Shown here one piece after another: positions 6,697-9,162 of a DNA stretch of 9,162 bases. The notes under the pieces are model-generated. The model was given only the letters and a program-made list of their open reading frames with translations, searched no databases and was not told where the DNA came from. The translations under genes were made by a program, and so were the position numbers. Each line of letters begins with the position of its first letter. Position 1 is the first letter of the stretch. This DNA is from Methanobacteriota archaeon (GTDB lineage Archaea; Thermoplasmatota; Poseidoniia; Poseidoniales; Poseidoniaceae), in the NCBI GenBank assembly GCA_002694245.1, contig NZLM01000036.1, positions 2,443 to 11,604 on the forward strand, given 5' to 3'.

Positions 6697-9162
6697 ATGG
6701 CAAGAAAGGCTATCACCGTTATGATTCTTTTTTTATGCATGATTATACAACCTGCTGTAGCAAATATATCCGCTCCAAATGACACGCAGGTAAACGGAAA
6801 TTCAGTCTCTACCCTAAGCATAGACGGGTTTGTAACAACAAAATTCGCTAGTGTTGGTTCACAAGTAGACATACAAGCTTACACTATGGGTCACAGCGAT
6901 AATGCAATCGTTAGTGCAGATATAGTTCAATATGATATTAGCCCACTGGACTCGATAATAAACTCAGCATTCCCCGGTGAAGGTAAGTTCCTTGACAGGG
7001 TGGTTTTGCAATCAAATGGCTTACACGAAAATGACTCATCAATAATGACATGGCAGGGAAGTTACACAATTCCAGTAACTTCAACTGGTGGTTTGTATGG
7101 AGCGAAAATCTTTGTCGAGGACGGCAATAGGTATGCTGTTGATGACCCAACCCAAATCAGAGAAATCTTCAGAGTTGAATTTGAGAAGGTTCTCTCCGCA
7201 ATAGACACTGCATGGGATTCTGCTAATCCATTAGGAGAAATTGCAAATGAATTCACCGAGTTAGAAACAAAGGGAACATCAAACGGAGGATGGTCAAACT
7301 TCGTTGCTGTCGCAACCGATGGAAGTGGCGCAGGTGGTAGTAGGCAATTATGGAATTCAATGTTGGATGCAGGTCATAATCAATACAATATGTCTGCAGG
7401 ATCAAATTTCCTAGAGGCATTAATGGTAATGCTGGATTCAGATGATGCTGATGCAGGCATACAATTTGTCGTAGGCTTGATGACCTACCTTGACAACCTT
7501 CCCCTGCCAAGATCTATGTATGACTTTGACGACTTATCTGAATATATTCAGACATTTGATGTGATTGAAAACCTCACAAGATTTGAGGGGACTGGAGATT
7601 TCGAAGCTGCTTACAATGCTCTCATTGGAAGCAATGAATGGGATAATCTTTCAGAGGCATTGGATAATCTTGCAGAGGGAATAAAACCGTTTGAATCAGC
7701 ACAGACTTTAATGAGAAATATTGCATTACTAGCGGTTTCAGACCATCCTCAAGCCATTGTTGAAGGGCTAACTGCTTGGGTACAGCCCCTGATTGATGGG
7801 GATTTTGAAAATATGACTCCTTTCCAACAATTTGTAGTTAGATTCGCTGAAATGGCTGGGGAAATAAACGGAGAAACCGACATACAAGATCTTGATGGCG
7901 ATGATGTCCCTGATGTCATCCGATGGCAATACGAATACTTGCTAGACACCACTGAAGGGCAAGCGTGGACAGCAAGAATGGAAAGTGACTCACCATGGGT
8001 AAACGATGCATTCGATGATTTCAACAACCTTCCAGAGGATATAATTCAACACATATTCGATGCAATCGAACACCCGATTCTTGAACAAACTGGAGAAGTA
8101 CTAGCCGAATTCGGCTCCTGGATGAACAACGCCTCTAGGTCAGAGATGAATTCGGAATGGCCGATGATGAGTGAAGACGATGATGAGGATGGTGATGATT
8201 CAGATGGTGATGAGGGCCCACAGCAGGTAATCTTCGAAGAATTGTATCCAATGCGAACAACCGAATTTGACTCTCACTTACTAGAGGTCGGAATCAAACT
8301 AGACTTTGACCGAGCTTATTGTGAGGGAGAGACCAGCGATATTGATGAAGATACAGTAATTAGTATCGCAATGACAAACGACAGAGGATACCAAGTATCA
8401 ACAGACCTTGTCCTAAAGGAAGAATGGAGTAGCGAATATGTTGGTGTTCTATTGGCACCAGCACTAGAAGACACAACTTGGACCCTTTCACAACCACTTG
8501 CCGCTTACGATAGCTGTGATATTGAAAGAGCCTACATAGAAGTCGACAGGTCTCTAAGACCATCTATGCTATCTTCAATGGCGCTAGAAAATAATGATGA
8601 GACATTTGTCGTATCTGCTGTTGGTGTTCTTGTTGATCAAAGTGAGACTGGACAAGTTGGAACACCGTTTACCGTTTCATCACAAACCTATGACTCATCT
8701 GGAATAATTTCAGATGCTGAAGCAGATATCGCTATATTGAGAATTTCTCCTCAACTGGGCCAATCTGCTGCAGAATCACTTTCACCTGTAGGAGAACATT
8801 TCGTTTACGTCCAAGATGGAAGTCTTACTGGAGAGTACACAGGAGATGATCTAGATGGAGATTTAACTATCCAGTTGATGCAATTCGGCAACTATCGTGA
8901 CAGAGATTATGACAGAAATCATCCACAATCATACTACCTTGAGGATATAGAAGTGTACTCGAATGGAAACTCTTGGGATGTAAGCAACTACCTCCCGTCT
9001 GAGCGCGGATTAGCAGATTTGTTAATTTCTGGAACAACAACAGAGGGCATTGAGTTCTCACATTTCAGACAAATTGCATTGCCCGGTGCATTAGGATGTG
9101 CTAGTACACAAGGTAACTCGAATGGTAATTATGTTGACATGGGTTATGAATACAGAAATTTC
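6697..9162 (+). CDS. large secreted acidic protein of unknown function, 3' end outside the window
   Basis: The frame is open from the ATG at 6697 to the window edge: 822 codons and no stop, so the gene is cut by the right boundary. The N-terminus is a standard signal peptide (MARK, a hydrophobic core, then PAVA) with likely cleavage after Ala22. Visible layout: an Ig-like beta domain (about 35-150; note MTWQGSYTIPVTSTGGLYGAKIFVEDG-type strands); a long, mostly helical region (about 150-490) containing a heptad-like WDNLSEALDNLAEG and a calcium-loop-like DLDGDDVPD (398-406); a strongly acidic linker of Asp/Glu/Gly/Ser (492-508); and a second beta-rich region to the end, with a cysteine pair likely to form a disulfide and another Asp-rich DDLDGDLT. 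At least seven N-x-S/T sequons are present. I recognise no family or catalytic motif. It may be a surface or adhesion-type structural protein, possibly anchored by a C-terminus lying beyond the window. Confidence 0.85.
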   Translation, partial: MARKAITVMILFLCMIIQPAVANISAPNDTQVNGNSVSTLSIDGFVTTKFASVGSQVDIQAYTMGHSDNAIVSADIVQYDISPLDSIINSAFPGEGKFLDRVVLQSNGLHENDSSIMTWQGSYTIPVTSTGGLYGAKIFVEDGNRYAVDDPTQIREIFRVEFEKVLSAIDTAWDSANPLGEIANEFTELETKGTSNGGWSNFVAVATDGSGAGGSRQLWNSMLDAGHNQYNMSAGSNFLEALMVMLDSDDADAGIQFVVGLMTYLDNLPLPRSMYDFDDLSEYIQTFDVIENLTRFEGTGDFEAAYNALIGSNEWDNLSEALDNLAEGIKPFESAQTLMRNIALLAVSDHPQAIVEGLTAWVQPLIDGDFENMTPFQQFVVRFAEMAGEINGETDIQDLDGDDVPDVIRWQYEYLLDTTEGQAWTARMESDSPWVNDAFDDFNNLPEDIIQHIFDAIEHPILEQTGEVLAEFGSWMNNASRSEMNSEWPMMSEDDDEDGDDSDGDEGPQQVIFEELYPMRTTEFDSHLLEVGIKLDFDRAYCEGETSDIDEDTVISIAMTNDRGYQVSTDLVLKEEWSSEYVGVLLAPALEDTTWTLSQPLAAYDSCDIERAYIEVDRSLRPSMLSSMALENNDETFVVSAVGVLVDQSETGQVGTPFTVSSQTYDSSGIISDAEADIAILRISPQLGQSAAESLSPVGEHFVYVQDGSLTGEYTGDDLDGDLTIQLMQFGNYRDRDYDRNHPQSYYLEDIEVYSNGNSWDVSNYLPSERGLADLLISGTTTEGIEFSHFRQIALPGALGCASTQGNSNGNYVDMGYEYRNF
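7641..7680 (+). repeat. 21-bp-period tandem duplication inside the large secreted gene
   Basis: GGATAATCTTTCAGAGGCA (7641-7659) recurs 21 nt later as GGATAATCTTGCAGAGGGA (7662-7680), 17 of 19 bases identical. The period of exactly seven codons encodes consecutive (W/L)DNL(S/A)E(A/G) heptads, an amphipathic helix repeat. This looks like a recent in-frame duplication of one heptad. Confidence 0.7.
8170..8217 (+). repeat. GAT-rich low-complexity tract encoding an acidic linker
   Basis: Sixteen codons, mostly GAT, GAA, GAG and GGT, encode an almost unbroken Asp/Glu/Gly/Ser run (residues 492-507) separating the helical middle from the C-terminal beta-rich region of the large secreted protein. Such tracts are prone to length variation by slippage and probably form a flexible or calcium-binding linker. 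Confidence 0.65.

Noticed and set aside
6113..6703. 196-residue - strand frame
   Set aside because: It lies antisense to the exported-protein gene at 5592-6638 and overlaps the start of the next gene. Composition looks like a shadow, while the + strand frame has an export signal and an ordered cysteine pattern.
6697..6762. Lipoprotein signal (LFLC, residues 11-14) in the large secreted protein
   Set aside because: The cysteine sits in the middle of the hydrophobic core rather than at its end, and a better ordinary cleavage motif, PAVA, follows at residues 19-22.
1..9162. CRISPR array, transposase, integrase, toxin-antitoxin or phage genes
   Set aside because: Read through both strands: no regularly spaced direct repeats, no terminal inverted repeats around a frame, and no recognisable mobile-element proteins.

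Overview
The window looks like a piece of a planktonic euryarchaeal genome, most likely a marine Thermoplasmatota lineage such as Marine Group II/III (Poseidoniales and relatives). The clues are moderately AT-rich DNA, frequent AGA/AGG arginine codons, TATA boxes a fixed 27-29 nt upstream of several start codons with no useful Shine-Dalgarno sequence (leaderless archaeal transcription), and a run of secreted or membrane-bound acidic proteins. The lineage is inferred from style; no 16S or ribosomal marker is present.

Left part (1-2242): housekeeping genes on the + strand. These are purA (adenylosuccinate synthetase, complete), a tRNA-Ala(UGC) with the G3:U70 identity pair and an encoded CCA, and pdxH (pyridoxamine/pyridoxine 5'-phosphate oxidase, complete). 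Middle (2243-2929): a small unrecognised gene on the - strand, convergent with pdxH and divergent from the protease.

Right part (2930-9162): three consecutive + strand genes whose products are all predicted to leave the cytoplasm. They are an 860-residue subtilisin-family (S8) protease with a signal peptide, an EF-hand-type loop and a C-terminal membrane anchor; a 348-residue N-terminally anchored or secreted protein of unknown function; and a very large secreted acidic protein of unknown function, 822 residues of which lie in the window before it runs off the right edge. Gaps between them are 79 nt and 58 nt, and each has its own possible promoter, so they are a co-directional cluster rather than a proven operon.

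I see no transposase, integrase, CRISPR array, prophage gene or origin. The best candidate for something undescribed is the secreted trio, plausibly a surface proteolysis module. A joint function is inferred only from adjacency and localisation.
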